From contig MVRN01000036.1 of NCBI GenBank assembly GCA_002067965.1, forward strand, positions 1 to 64,000: a stretch of DNA of 64,000 nucleotides, written 5' to 3'. Position 1 is the stretch's first letter, and each line of letters begins with the position of its first letter. The notes beneath the pieces were generated by a model. That model was not told where the DNA came from. It searched no databases and was given only the letters and a program-made list of their open reading frames with translations. A program made the translations under genes and the position numbers. The stretch is from Pelotomaculum sp. PtaU1.Bin035 (GTDB lineage: Bacteria > Bacillota > Desulfotomaculia > Desulfotomaculales > Pelotomaculaceae). This document shows, in pieces, positions 7,002-15,989 of the stretch.

Positions 7002-9287
7002 ATGACTCAGTCCGCGACGCTGAATGTGTATGGGATGACTTGCACTTTATGTTCCGCTGTTATAGAAGCAAGTCTGGAAAAAATGGATGGTGTCATTAAG
7101 GTAAAAGTGAATTATGCGACGGAGAAAGTGTTTCTTGAATATGAAGAAAGCATGTTAAACGTGGAGGACGCCACCAGAGTTATTGAAAAGCTCGGGTTTT
7201 CCGTCGTCGAGAAAAACACGGAAAGCGCTCAGGAAACAGATTATGCTGCTGTTGAGCAACGCAAGTTGTTCCGGTGGCTGATCTTATCCCTTGCTTTGAG
7301 CGCGCCGCTCTTTCTATGTATGGTATCTGAGGCTGCGGGCTTTTGCCATAAAGTATTGGACCCGAATACTACGACGAAATGGGGCTATATGCTGGAAGTA
7401 ATTCGTTACCGACTGTATGGTTTGCACGATTGGCGACTGCAGATTGCGATTGCCACGCCCGTTCAGTTTATTGTCGGCTACCGGTTCTACCTCAATTCCT
7501 ACCGCTCGCTGGGAGTGGGCAAAGCCACAATGGACATCCTGGTGGCGTTAGGATCCAGCGCGGCTTATTTTTACAGTGTATATATTTGTATTTTCCAAAG
7601 GGCGGCTTATAATTTGGGGATAAAAAGTCTGTATTTTGAAGCATCCGCTACAATCATCACCCTTGTACTTTTGGGCAAGTATCTTGAATTGCTTGTCAAG
7701 GGCAGAGTGTCCCAAGCAATCAAGACACTGATTGAACTTTCACCGCAAAATGCCCGGTTGCTGAAAGAAGGGCAAGAGACCTACGTGAACATTGCCGATG
7801 TCCACGTAGGGGATGTTGTTGTTGTCAAGCCCGGTGAAAAAATACCTGTTGACGGCGTCGTAACAGAAGGCTATTCCCTGGTGGACGAGTCGATGTTGAC
7901 CGGCGAGAATCTTCCTGTTGACAAAAAGGCAGGTGATTTTGTCACGGGGGCCTCGATGAACAAGTATGGCACATTCAAGTTAAAAGCTGCCAAAGTTGGA
8001 AATGAAACCAGGCTTGCTGAAATCATCCGGTTTGTGGAGAATGCCCAGAGCAGCACGGCCCCAATTCAAAGAATAGCCGATAAAGTGGCGGGATACTTTA
8101 TTCCCTGTATTTTAGCCGTCTCGGCAATTACGTTTTTGATCTGGTATTTTGTCATTTTAGATCAGACGGCTTATGTAATTGATGTAGCTATTATCAATGC
8201 CGTTGCCGTATTGGTGATTGCTTGCCCTTGCTCCTTAGGCCTGGCAACGCCGGCGGCCGTTATGGTAGGGCTCGGCAAGGGTGCTGAAAACGGCATATTG
8301 GTTAAGAATGGAAATGTACTGGAAAAGGCTTGTAAGATCGATACCATTGTTCTGGATAAAACCGGTACCATCACGACGGGAAAACCACAGGTTACACAAG
8401 TGGTGTTGCTGGATGCCAGCCTAACCCAAATTGACGAAAAAGAGATTCTAACCGTTGCCGCCACTGTGGAAAAGAATTCGACGCACCCCCTTGGCCGGGC
8501 GATTTATGATAAAGGGTTGGAGCTTTCCGGTGCAGTGCCGGGGGATCCGGACGAATTTGTGGAAATGCCGGGGAAGGGCATTAAAGCAAGAATTGCCGGC
8601 AAGAACGTGCTTATCGGTAATTCTGAGTACCTGTCTGAAAACGGTATAGAACTCGCAAAAAGCGAATCCCTGTGGAATCCCCTTTATAACAGAGGAGAAA
8701 CTGTTGTGTTCATTGCCGTGAATGGTGTACTGACTGCTCTGATCGGCCTCTCCGATACCATTAAAGAAAATACCGGGGAGCAGATTGAAAGATTGGAAAA
8801 GATGGGCATCACGGTATATATGATCACTGGTGACAATATAAAAGCCGCCCAGGCCGTTGCGGACGCCACAGGCATAAAAAATGTACTGGCTGAAGTTTTG
8901 CCGGAACATAAGGCGTACCAGGTTGAACTGCTGAAATCTAAAGGACATGTCGTCGGCATGGTCGGGGACGGAATCAACGATGCCCCTGCGCTGGCCTCCG
9001 CGGATGTCGGCTTTGCCATCGGTAGCGGAACGGATGTTGCAATAGAAACAGGCGGCATTGTGTTGATTAAGCATGATCTGTCGGCTTTACCGGCTGCCGT
9101 AAAGTTGGCTAGAATGACGATGGTCAAAATCAAGCAAAATCTTTTCTGGGCCTTTATTTATAACGTGATCGCCATACCGATTGCCGCAACCGGCCATCTG
9201 AGCCCTACGGTTGGAGCTGCTGCCATGGCTTTGAGTTCTGTGTCGGTACTGTTAAATTCCCTGAATCTAAAAAGACTGAAGCTGTAA
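7002..9287 (+). CDS. copA: P1B-type heavy-metal ATPase, CopA-like
   Basis: A 761-residue metal-transporting P-type ATPase. One N-terminal HMA domain has GMTCTLC (C14, C17). The membrane metal site is the CPC motif in [12 protein letters not shown], the phosphorylation motif is DKTGT, and HPLGRAI and [11 protein letters not shown] complete the nucleotide and hinge domains. CPC with YN in helix 7 and [13 protein letters not shown] in helix 8 is the pattern of Cu(I) exporters. ATG 7002 follows GGAGTGG. It sits in the accessory module between the binding protein and a flavin-type protein. Whether it exports copper or loads metal for the nearby metalloenzyme is open. Confidence 0.85.
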   Translation: MTQSATLNVYGMTCTLCSAVIEASLEKMDGVIKVKVNYATEKVFLEYEESMLNVEDATRVIEKLGFSVVEKNTESAQETDYAAVEQRKLFRWLILSLALSAPLFLCMVSEAAGFCHKVLDPNTTTKWGYMLEVIRYRLYGLHDWRLQIAIATPVQFIVGYRFYLNSYRSLGVGKATMDILVALGSSAAYFYSVYICIFQRAAYNLGIKSLYFEASATIITLVLLGKYLELLVKGRVSQAIKTLIELSPQNARLLKEGQETYVNIADVHVGDVVVVKPGEKIPVDGVVTEGYSLVDESMLTGENLPVDKKAGDFVTGASMNKYGTFKLKAAKVGNETRLAEIIRFVENAQSSTAPIQRIADKVAGYFIPCILAVSAITFLIWYFVILDQTAYVIDVAIINAVAVLVIACPCSLGLATPAAVMVGLGKGAENGILVKNGNVLEKACKIDTIVLDKTGTITTGKPQVTQVVLLDASLTQIDEKEILTVAATVEKNSTHPLGRAIYDKGLELSGAVPGDPDEFVEMPGKGIKARIAGKNVLIGNSEYLSENGIELAKSESLWNPLYNRGETVVFIAVNGVLTALIGLSDTIKENTGEQIERLEKMGITVYMITGDNIKAAQAVADATGIKNVLAEVLPEHKAYQVELLKSKGHVVGMVGDGINDAPALASADVGFAIGSGTDVAIETGGIVLIKHDLSALPAAVKLARMTMVKIKQNLFWAFIYNVIAIPIAATGHLSPTVGAAAMALSSVSVLLNSLNLKRLKL

Positions 9288-9334
9288 ATCGGTCTGGGGG
9301 TGATAGACGCTTTAGTATCAAGAGGAGCCAGCCA

Positions 9335-9433
9335 TATGTACTCATTCTTCCGGCATGGAAACCGGCGAAGTCTGGAGTGCGGCGGCACATATTTAAAATA
9401 TTATATAAGGAAGTGTGATCATGAGTATTGTTG
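9335..9433 (+). CDS. Possible 32-residue small ORF
   Basis: ATG 9335 follows AGAGGAG and the frame runs to a TGA at 9431-9433, overlapping the next gene's start by 13 bases. The peptide is rich in Arg, Tyr and Cys and I do not recognise it. The decent ribosome binding site is the only support. Confidence 0.2.
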
Positions 9434-9897
9434 AAAATAAGGTTCTTGAGTATCTCAGTCAAACCAAGCTGATTATCCTGGCGACAGTAAATGAAGATAA
9501 AGAACCGGTACTACGGGTGCTGGGCGCTTTTGCCGTTGATGGATTGGTTACTTATTTTTCGACTAACAAAAACACCGCCAAGGTAAAACAAATACAATCA
9601 AACCCCACTGTTTCGGTTTTTTACCAGCATGAGAATCAAGAGGCGCCGTTCTTTGTAAACGTGGCTGTGACGGGAAAGGCAAGTGAAGTTACGGAAAAGG
9701 AAGAACTGGATAAGGTAATTAAATTAATATCTGACCGGAGTCCAAATTTTAAAAGTAGAGTCGAGAATAACGAGATAATTGACACTATATTCTTCCGGGT
9801 GGATCCCAAGGAAGTGAAGGTGCTGGATTTCAGTAAAGGCGCCGGTCCAAACGCCGTTCAAGTAATATCGGTGAGGAACCAGCCAAGTGTAGATTGA
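9421..9897 (+). CDS. Pyridoxamine-5'-phosphate-oxidase-like FMN-binding split-barrel protein
   Basis: A 158-residue protein of the PNPOx-like split beta-barrel family, seen in ILATVNEDKEPVLRVLGAF and the strand pair around FFVNVAVTGKA. Such proteins bind FMN, F420 or heme and often act as small oxidoreductases. ATG 9421 follows AAGGAAGTG. It lies downstream of the CopA-like ATPase and immediately upstream of a scrap of another nitrogenase-family gene, so it belongs physically to the accessory module. Its substrate is not predictable. Confidence 0.65.
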   Translation: MSIVENKVLEYLSQTKLIILATVNEDKEPVLRVLGAFAVDGLVTYFSTNKNTAKVKQIQSNPTVSVFYQHENQEAPFFVNVAVTGKASEVTEKEELDKVIKLISDRSPNFKSRVENNEIIDTIFFRVDPKEVKVLDFSKGAGPNAVQVISVRNQPSVD

Positions 9898-10018
9898 CCT
9901 GTTGAAGATAGAATGGGCGGGTATTGTTAATGATTTAGACCTGCGGCGATGTGGAATAGGCGACAGCAACTACAGTTACGCTTTGACCAGATTTATTGCA
10001 GATGACCTGGGAATGTAA
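9893..10018 (+). pseudogene. Remnant of a second nitrogenase-family component-1 gene
   Basis: An open stretch of about 41 codons without a start ends in GDSNYSYALTRFIADDLGM followed by TAA. This resembles the central segment of NifK/NifN/BchB-type proteins, where a cluster of the form GDSNYxxALTRFLxxELG precedes the second Rossmann-like domain. The intact genes at 1327 and 2792 do not contain it, so it derives from a different paralogue. Nothing recognisable continues after the stop. The family call rests on one short motif. Confidence 0.4.
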
Positions 10019-10101
10019 TGTATTTGTTAATAATACCAGCTTAATATAAGAGCGGGGTGGTTCGGAAATACGGAATAAAAATGAAACTGGGTAGCTATCA
10101 G

Positions 10102-10800
10102 TTAGTTGACCAGAAAGCTGGAGGCTAAGTAGTTTGTTCCAAAGGGGCAGGCTGCCAGTGGCAAGTATTGCTCCAGCAGCTCAAAAAAGTTAAATCCAGA
10201 AACATTGAGCCTGGCATCAAGATGAATATTTATGGAATGGAGCATCACCCATCATGGCCAGCGCTTTTTACCACGGGCAAGCGCCTGTTCCAAGTGGTAA
10301 TCATTAAGAGTACGCTTGTTTACCCGTTCAGAGGAGGTTCGTTTTTTCATTTCTGATTTTCACTCGCGACTATTACGGGGGATCGGGGTAAATAACCGGA
10401 GATCCCATTCGGGCTTAGTATAGAAAGTCCGGCCATAAGAAGAAGACGAACACAAGTTCTTGTGAGAGCATGATTTAATTTTACCCATAGCTAAAGGACA
10501 CCTCCACTTAATACGGCAGCGATCCTTAAGGAATCCATTATATATCATAGGAATTCCTTCCGAACAGATGGGTACACCGTTTTCGCTAATGGTCATGGAA
10601 CCAGGAAATTTAACGTTGCCTTAATTCTTGGTATTGAGAGCAATCACAGCTTGGATAGGACATCAGCATACTGGGAGACTCTCTTCTTATCCGATAGGTA
10701 AATAAGGAGTAGGTTATCAACCAAGAATTCTTGATACTCCGAATGGGTACGCCACAAGCCGAGCAAAGGAATCACCTCAAAACCCGGGAATTGTGGTAAT
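10102..10800 (-). pseudogene. Decayed IS transposase (zinc-ribbon DDE type)
   Basis: Pieces of one transposase lie in different minus-strand frames. About 10670-10790 encodes VIPLLGLWRTHSEYQEFLVD. 10360-10596 encodes a Cys-bearing segment ending YTKPEWDLRLFTPIPRNS. About 10270-10355 encodes KRTSSERVNKRTLNDYHLEQ, and 10102-10260 encodes INIHLDARLNVSGFNFFELL ending at a stop. The order N to C is preserved but stops and frame changes separate the pieces, so the gene is dead. It splits the ABC ATPase gene at 10918 from its permeases and binding protein. Confidence 0.7.
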
Positions 10801-10917
10801 AAATACCAGATGATTCAATTTTGGGAGGAAATGAAAAACCCCCGAGTCCTGGAATCCAGTCATTCCGGACATCGGAGTTTCCGAAAATACTCTGTTTTGT
10901 AAAGGAGGGTTCCTTGA

Positions 10918-11820
10918 ATGTCAAAAAAGAGCAGCGAAGCATTGGGAAAAGTTAAGTATTCCACCGAGCAGCAGGGAAAAATTGAAATAAAGAATATTAG
11001 CCGCATTTTTACAATCAGACGCAAAAATAATGAAGAAAAAAAAGATTTTATCGCAATTGAAAATGTAAACCTTACTGTCTACAAAGGTGAATTTTTAGCG
11101 ATTGTAGGTCCCAGCGGCTGCGGTAAATCAACATTGCTGGACATTATCGCGGGACTGTCCAAGCCTGATTCCGGTGAAATTCACATTGACAATAAACTGA
11201 TTACAAAACCAGATCTTGACCGCGGTATTGTCATGCAGGGATATGCCCTGTTTCCATGGAGGACTGTAAGGAAAAACGTTGAATTCGGTCTGGAGATAAA
11301 AAAGGTTCCCAAAAACCAAAGAAAGGATATTATTGATAAGTATATAAATTTGGTAGGTTTGAATGAATTTAAAGATCGGTATCCTTACGAACTGTCCGGT
11401 GGAATGAAGCAAAGAGTGGCAATCGCCCGTGCTTTAGCCTACGATCCGGAAGTGCTTCTCATGGACGAACCCTTTGCGGCTGTTGATGCGCAGACAAGAG
11501 AAACTCTTCAGGATGAATTGCTGAGAATATGGGATGAGACCAGTAAAACAATTATTTTTGTTACCCACAGTATTGATGAGGCAGTGGCATTAGCGGACAG
11601 GGTTGCTGTTATGTCTACTAATCCGGGGACAATCAAAGAAATTATTGAAGTAAAGCTTCCCAGGCCGAGACGTGTGAGTGATGTGATTTCTTCCGCCGAC
11701 TTCAGCTGGATTAGGCATAAGATATGGGAATTACTCCAGAATGAAGAAAAAGAGAGTAGAAAGATTGTCAAGCCGGAAAAAGATTTGGCCGAAGAAATTT
11801 CAACATATGCACAATTATGA
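10918..11820 (+). CDS. ABC transporter ATP-binding protein, SsuB/TauB type
   Basis: A 300-residue ATPase: Walker A GPSGCGKST (64-72), Q-loop region QGYALFPWRTV, signature LSGGMKQRVAIARAL, Walker B LLMDEPFAAVD and switch His in FVTHSIDEA. It is the SsuB/TauB/NrtD type that energises import by SsuC-like permeases, and it supplies the subunit missing from the permease/binding-protein cluster at 4.1-6.9 kb. ATG 10918 follows AAGGAGGG. The about 4 kb separation, with an insertion remnant between, suggests an originally contiguous operon broken up by insertions. Confidence 0.85.
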   Translation: MSKKSSEALGKVKYSTEQQGKIEIKNISRIFTIRRKNNEEKKDFIAIENVNLTVYKGEFLAIVGPSGCGKSTLLDIIAGLSKPDSGEIHIDNKLITKPDLDRGIVMQGYALFPWRTVRKNVEFGLEIKKVPKNQRKDIIDKYINLVGLNEFKDRYPYELSGGMKQRVAIARALAYDPEVLLMDEPFAAVDAQTRETLQDELLRIWDETSKTIIFVTHSIDEAVALADRVAVMSTNPGTIKEIIEVKLPRPRRVSDVISSADFSWIRHKIWELLQNEEKESRKIVKPEKDLAEEISTYAQL

Positions 11821-11850
11821 TTTTTAGTAATTGGACGAGGGGCTGTTATT

Positions 11851-11934
11851 ATGAAATTTACTACACGAACGCAGTACGGGCTGCGCATCATGGTAGATCT
11901 GGCGCAAAAATATGAGCAATACAATAGGGATTGA
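11851..11934 (+). pseudogene. Truncated Rrf2-family regulator
   Basis: ATG 11851 begins MKFTTRTQYGLRIMVDLAQK, the N-terminal helix-turn-helix start of Rrf2/IscR/CymR regulators, but the frame ends after 27 residues. The 3' tail of a group II intron follows directly, so insertion probably cut the gene. It is 30 bases behind the ABC ATPase gene and may once have regulated the module; Rrf2 proteins commonly sense Fe-S clusters or cysteine metabolism. Confidence 0.6.
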
Positions 11935-11940
11935 TTTTGA

Positions 11941-12180
11941 CTGTATGAGGAAAGGGCGTGGATGTGGGCAAATACAAGAAAAGGCTACTGGCGAACCGCC
12001 CATAGCCCAATCTTGTTAAGAGCCCTATCCAACGAGAGGTTCAAACGTGCCGGATACCTCAGCCTGATGGAATGTTACTCTGCGAAATAATGTGTAAACT
12101 TTGGAAGCGCCGTATACCGAACGGTACGTACGGTGCTGTGGGAGGTCGGCTACTTAATTAATGGGTAGCCTCCTACCCGA
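11941..12180 (+). mobile_element. Group II intron 3' remnant (maturase C-terminus, domains V and VI)
   Basis: 11941-12090 encodes the C-terminus of an intron-encoded protein (WMWANTRKGYWRTAHSPILL to stop). It is followed by a structure resembling domain V at about 12104-12138, where CGCCGTA and TACGGTGC flank a paired ACCG/CGGT stem, and then a domain VI-like stem at 12140-12180 (GGTCGGCTAC with GGGTAGCCTCC). The reverse transcriptase domains and the 5' half are absent, so it cannot move by itself. Confidence 0.65.
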
Positions 12181-12202
12181 TTAATAAGTTGTATCCTTAT
12201 AT

Positions 12203-12270
12203 AGTGTTATAGTAAACATCATTTTACTGATTACACATATAATGTTATATAAAGCATTTATTATAACACT
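12203..12270 (+). promoter_or_regulatory. Inverted repeat upstream of yhbH
   Basis: AGTGTTATAGTAA (12203-12215) and TTATTATAACACT (12258-12270) are inverted copies with one mismatch, in an AT-rich block just before the yhbH ribosome binding site (AAGGGGGAG). The arms could be an operator pair. CATATAAT at about 12236 between them resembles a sporulation sigma factor -10 box, but I cannot place a convincing -35. Confidence 0.4.
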
Positions 12271-12288
12271 AAAAAAGGGGGAGTTGCC

Positions 12289-13443
12289 GTGTCCGGATCA
12301 AAATTTGTGATCTCCCGGGAAGACTGGTCGCTTCACCGTAAGGGGGAGATCGACCGGGAGCGGCACCGGGAGAAAGTAAGGGAAGCTATTAAGAAGAACC
12401 TCGCCGATATTGTCAGCGAGGAAAGTATTATAATGCATGATGGACGCAAGGTGGTCAAAGTGCCCATCCGTTCCCTGGATGAATTCCACTTTCGTTTCGA
12501 CTACGGCAAGCAAAAGCATGGAGGTCAGGGGGAGGGCAACAGCAAAAAGGGCGATGTGATCAATACCGACCCTCAACAGGGCCAGGGTAAGGGCAAGGGG
12601 GCCGGCGAAGAGCCGGGAATCGATTACTATGAGGCTGATATAACAGTTGATGAATTGGCGGAGATGATCTTTGAAGATCTTGGCCTGCCCAACTTGGAGC
12701 AGAAAAAGAAACCTGAGCTTGCTTCGGAATCGTTAGAGTTCAAGGATGTGCGGAAAAAGGGGGTAGCGAGCAACATTGACCGCAAACGTACTATCATGGA
12801 AGTTATTAAGCGGAATGCCTTGACAGGTAACCCGGGGCTGCACGGGATCATTCCTGAAGACCTGCGCTTTAAAACATGGGAAACAACTTTTAAATTTGAA
12901 TCAAATGCCATAGTCCTTGCTATGATGGATACTTCCGGGTCAATGGGTCCTTTTGAAAAGTATATAGCCCGCAGTTTTTTTTTCTGGATGGTACGCTTCC
13001 TTCGTACAAAGTATAACAATGTCCAGATTGCATTCCTGGCCCACCACACTGAAGCCAAGGAAACAACCGAAGAGGAATTCTTTACTAAGGGGGCCAGCGG
13101 TGGCACCCGCTGCTCTTCGGTATACAAATTGGCCCTGGATATCATAGAAAAGCGGTACAGTCCTCAAGATTATAATATTTATGCTTTTCATTTCTCTGAC
13201 GGCGATAACCTGGTTTCTGACAATGAAAACTGTGTCAAGCTGATTAACGAACTTCTGACAGTCTGTAATATGGTCGGGTATGGTGAGATTGAAGGTTCAT
13301 ATTATTATACAAGTACTTTAAGAACAGCTTATAAACGTATTAATAATCCGAAGTTTACCAGCGTTAACATCAAAGACAAGAGCGGGGTTTACCCTGCGTT
13401 GAAAAAATTTTTTAATCAAACACCGGCTCAGGGAACAAATTAA
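12289..13443 (+). CDS. yhbH: Sporulation protein YhbH / YeaH family (DUF444)
   Basis: A 384-residue protein of the DUF444 family with a von Willebrand A-like domain in its second half; the metal-site motif is MDTSGSM at about residues 209-215. The N-terminal third is charged and carries a Gly/Lys/Gln-rich linker. In Bacillus yhbH is a sigma-E-dependent sporulation gene, and in enterobacteria yeaH travels with the kinase yeaG/prkA and the spoVR homologue ycgB. Here spoVR follows directly but prkA is not upstream; a group II intron relic is there instead. GTG 12289 follows AAGGGGGAG. Confidence 0.85.
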   Translation: MSGSKFVISREDWSLHRKGEIDRERHREKVREAIKKNLADIVSEESIIMHDGRKVVKVPIRSLDEFHFRFDYGKQKHGGQGEGNSKKGDVINTDPQQGQGKGKGAGEEPGIDYYEADITVDELAEMIFEDLGLPNLEQKKKPELASESLEFKDVRKKGVASNIDRKRTIMEVIKRNALTGNPGLHGIIPEDLRFKTWETTFKFESNAIVLAMMDTSGSMGPFEKYIARSFFFWMVRFLRTKYNNVQIAFLAHHTEAKETTEEEFFTKGASGGTRCSSVYKLALDIIEKRYSPQDYNIYAFHFSDGDNLVSDNENCVKLINELLTVCNMVGYGEIEGSYYYTSTLRTAYKRINNPKFTSVNIKDKSGVYPALKKFFNQTPAQGTN

Positions 13444-13523
13444 GGTAATTTTGGCCAGTATACCCTAGAGTGGGGAAAGGGGCCGCGGGCGAAAGTCCGC
13501 GGCTTTGTATAGGAGGTATGAAT

Positions 13524-14957
13524 ATGAACCCCAAGGATGAACTAATGCTGTTAGAAGATGAATTGGTAAAAATCACTGCAAAGGCTAAAGAATTTGGTCT
13601 GGACTTTTACGATATGCATTTTGAAATTTGCCCTGCCGAAATTATTTATACTTTTGGCGCCTATGGTATGCCTACTCGTTTTTCTCACTGGACTTTCGGC
13701 AAGGCCTATCATAAAATGAAAACACAGTACGATTACAACCTTGGCCGCATTTACGAAATGGTAATAAACTCTAACCCCTGCTATGCCTTCCTGCTGGAAG
13801 GAAACAGCTTCATTCAGAACAAACTGGTCATGGCCCATGTCCTGGGACATTGTGATTTCTTTAAAAACAACGCTTTTTTTAAAGCCACCTCGCGTGATAT
13901 GGTGGAATCCATGGCCGCTGCGGCTGAACGGTTTCGTGAATATGAGTTCGAATACGGCAGGACCGTAGTTGAATCCTTTATTGACGCCGCTATTTCCATT
14001 CAGGAGCATATTGAACCGAGAGCGCTGGTCAAAAGAGGAAAGGCTACAAAGAAAGACGGTCAGAAAGGAAAAAAACACAATTGTCATTCTGAACGTCCGG
14101 AAACACCTTATGATGACTTGTGGGATCTTGAAGGGATCCCAGAATGTGAATGCGGCAGTTGTAAAAAAGTAAAAAAATTTCCGCCGGAGCCTGAAAAAGA
14201 TCTGATGCTGTTTATTACCCAGCACAGTATGGAATTAGAAAACTGGCAGCGTGATATTATGTCGGTGATCAGGCAGGAAATGCTCTACTTCTGGCCTCAG
14301 ATGGAAACAAAAATTATGAACGAAGGGTGGGCTTCTTACTGGCACCTCCGCATTATGCGTGAAATAGAGCTGGATGGATCTGAAACTATTGAGTTTGCCA
14401 AGATGCACTCCGGTATCATCCAGACCTCCCGCACCCGTCTCAATCCGTATACTCTGGGTCTGAAGATCTTCGAGGATATCGAAAAACGTTGGGATAAGCC
14501 AACGCCTGAGGAAAAAGATAAGTACGGCCGGCCCGGCGGTGAAGGAAAACAAAAAATCTTTGAGGTCCGGGCCACTGAAAATGATATATCTTTTTTACGT
14601 AATTATCTGACAAAAGAATTAATTGAAAATATGGATCTTTACCTATATAAAAAAATTGGTCATGAATGGAAGGTTGTTGACAAGGAATGGGAAAGAGTCC
14701 GGGATGGCCTTGTTTCTAGCCTTACAAATTGTGGCCACCCTTATATTACCGTTCAGGATGGGGACTTTAACAAACGCGGGGAGCTTTATCTGAAACATCA
14801 TTATGAAGGAACAGAACTGGATGTTTTCTACATGGAAAAGACGATTCCATACTTATATAAGCTTTGGGGACGTCCGGTACACATGGAAACCGTCCTGGAT
14901 AACAAAGCGGTCCTTTTCTCGTATAATGGAGAAAAGGGGAGCAAGAAGTTTTTGTAA
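13524..14957 (+). CDS. spoVR: SpoVR family protein
   Basis: A 477-residue SpoVR protein, full length for the family (about 470-510). Recognisable blocks are [20 protein letters not shown], the [15 protein letters not shown] segment and [12 protein letters not shown]. The family is needed for normal spore cortex in Bacillus, but its biochemical role is unknown. ATG 13524 follows AGGAGGT with proper spacing; the ATG at 13518 abuts the site. It is the second gene after yhbH, a conserved pairing. The CxC-x2-C segment at about residues 209-214 (ECECGSCKK) is worth noting as a possible metal site. Confidence 0.85.
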   Translation: MNPKDELMLLEDELVKITAKAKEFGLDFYDMHFEICPAEIIYTFGAYGMPTRFSHWTFGKAYHKMKTQYDYNLGRIYEMVINSNPCYAFLLEGNSFIQNKLVMAHVLGHCDFFKNNAFFKATSRDMVESMAAAAERFREYEFEYGRTVVESFIDAAISIQEHIEPRALVKRGKATKKDGQKGKKHNCHSERPETPYDDLWDLEGIPECECGSCKKVKKFPPEPEKDLMLFITQHSMELENWQRDIMSVIRQEMLYFWPQMETKIMNEGWASYWHLRIMREIELDGSETIEFAKMHSGIIQTSRTRLNPYTLGLKIFEDIEKRWDKPTPEEKDKYGRPGGEGKQKIFEVRATENDISFLRNYLTKELIENMDLYLYKKIGHEWKVVDKEWERVRDGLVSSLTNCGHPYITVQDGDFNKRGELYLKHHYEGTELDVFYMEKTIPYLYKLWGRPVHMETVLDNKAVLFSYNGEKGSKKFL

Positions 14958-14964
14958 AGATATA

Positions 14965-15411
14965 ATGTTTTTGGGGGTATTGAAAATACAGGAAGTATAC
15001 AGGGTAATGGACGCTAATTTTAACAGGGCAAGAGAAGGCTTGAGGGTATTGGAGGAAATTTCCCGTTTTGTCCTTGAAGATAAAGATCTGTCCGGCACAA
15101 TTAAAGATTTACGCCATAAGCTGGCTAAAACAATAAAAGAGCTGCCCGGTGGAATGCTTGAACTGGTCCAGGCAAGGGACGCGGCGGGGGATGTGGGAGC
15201 CGGTTCCTGGACACTGGGCGAAAGGACCAGGAGCGACTTATTTGCTCTTGCCGTGGCGAATTTTAAGCGGGTCCAGGAGGCCGCGCGCGTACTAGAGGAG
15301 TTTAGTAAACTAATAACGCCGGGAGTGGAAGGTTTTAAGAAGATACGTTTTGAGACTTACGTTCTTGAACAGGAAATGCTTATAAAAATAGCCTTGAGAG
15401 AACCTTCATAA
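14965..15411 (+). CDS. thiD2: ThiD2-type hydroxymethylpyrimidine-phosphate kinase domain protein
   Basis: About 148 residues beginning near YRVMDANFNRAREGLRVLEE, the hallmark of the domain fused N-terminally to ThiE in cyanobacteria and others and shown to be an HMP-P kinase (ThiD2). A second, similar helical repeat (NFKRVQEAARVLEEFSKL) follows. Here it stands alone. The start is uncertain: ATG 14965 has a weak site, while TTG 14980 follows GGGGG. It trails spoVR by seven bases and lies about 1 kb upstream of the thi operon, outside the riboswitch control. It would supply HMP-PP for the ThiE reaction. Confidence 0.7.
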   Translation: MFLGVLKIQEVYRVMDANFNRAREGLRVLEEISRFVLEDKDLSGTIKDLRHKLAKTIKELPGGMLELVQARDAAGDVGAGSWTLGERTRSDLFALAVANFKRVQEAARVLEEFSKLITPGVEGFKKIRFETYVLEQEMLIKIALREPS

Positions 15412-15528
15412 ATTAATCAAAATGATTCGGCTTGTTGTCTTTCTAATCTCGAATTTACATTAACAAACCGATCAATGTATCGTTCGTAAGTTGGTTCAGG
15501 TACTATTATGGAACTTAGTAACTATAGA

Positions 15529-15570
15529 TAACCCCCGGCCCCCGGTATAGGTAAGGCCAGGGGTTTCATT
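15529..15570 (+). terminator. Hairpin terminator after thiD2
   Basis: AACCCCCGGCC pairs with GGCCAGGGGTT across a short loop, followed by TTCATTATT. It lies about 120 bases after the thiD2 stop. Confidence 0.6.
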
Positions 15571-15689
15571 ATTAAAAATAGTTTTGCAATGTTTTATCTG
15601 CATGTTTTTTATAAATAATAGCATTTACATAAATTTGGTTGTATTTTTATCGGAGAAAAAGATGATGTATTTTTATTGACCGTTAACAG

Positions 15690-15726
15690 CTGTTTGGTAT
15701 GGCAAAGGCAAGGCTGCACCAAACAG
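15690..15726 (-). terminator. Hairpin 3' of the small membrane protein gene
   Basis: CTGTTTGGT and ACCAAACAG form a perfect 9-bp stem just beyond the 3' end of the minus-strand gene at 15737. No strong U-run follows on either strand, so it is a weak terminator candidate. Confidence 0.4.
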
Positions 15727-15736
15727 ACTATTTAAT

Positions 15737-15946
15737 TTACAAAGTATGGAATATAATAGTTATTAACTTGCCCATAACACTTACTACAAGTAAAACTAAG
15801 CCTAGTATAAATAACATAGCTCCAAAGATTTTAGTAATTTTAGTTAAATTTTTACCTTGCTCCTCAATAAAATAGCTAGATATAATTAGCAAAATTCCGA
15901 CACCTGAACTTAATAAATAAAAAACAATCTCTTTCAATAATTCCAC
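15737..15946 (-). CDS. Small two-helix membrane protein
   Basis: A 69-residue protein with two hydrophobic segments (about residues 8-26 and 40-62) joined by a charged loop (EEQGKNLTKITK). GTG at 15946 is preceded on the minus strand by AAAGGAG at good spacing. I do not recognise the family. It is the only minus-strand gene in this part of the window, isolated between thiD2 and the thi operon, with a hairpin 3' of it. Confidence 0.55.
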   Translation of the reverse strand: MELLKEIVFYLLSSGVGILLIISSYFIEEQGKNLTKITKIFGAMLFILGLVLLVVSVMGKLITIIFHTL

Positions 15947-15989
15947 TTACAAGCTCCTTTCATAGAATAATCGGTTTGAAATAGCCTCA

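Noticed and set aside
8448-9074. Long minus-strand frame (208 residues) within copA
   Set aside because: It is the antisense of a highly conserved ATPase region and has no independent support.
10360-10596. Intact small gene on the minus strand
   Set aside because: Its sequence is an internal piece of a transposase whose other parts lie in other frames nearby.
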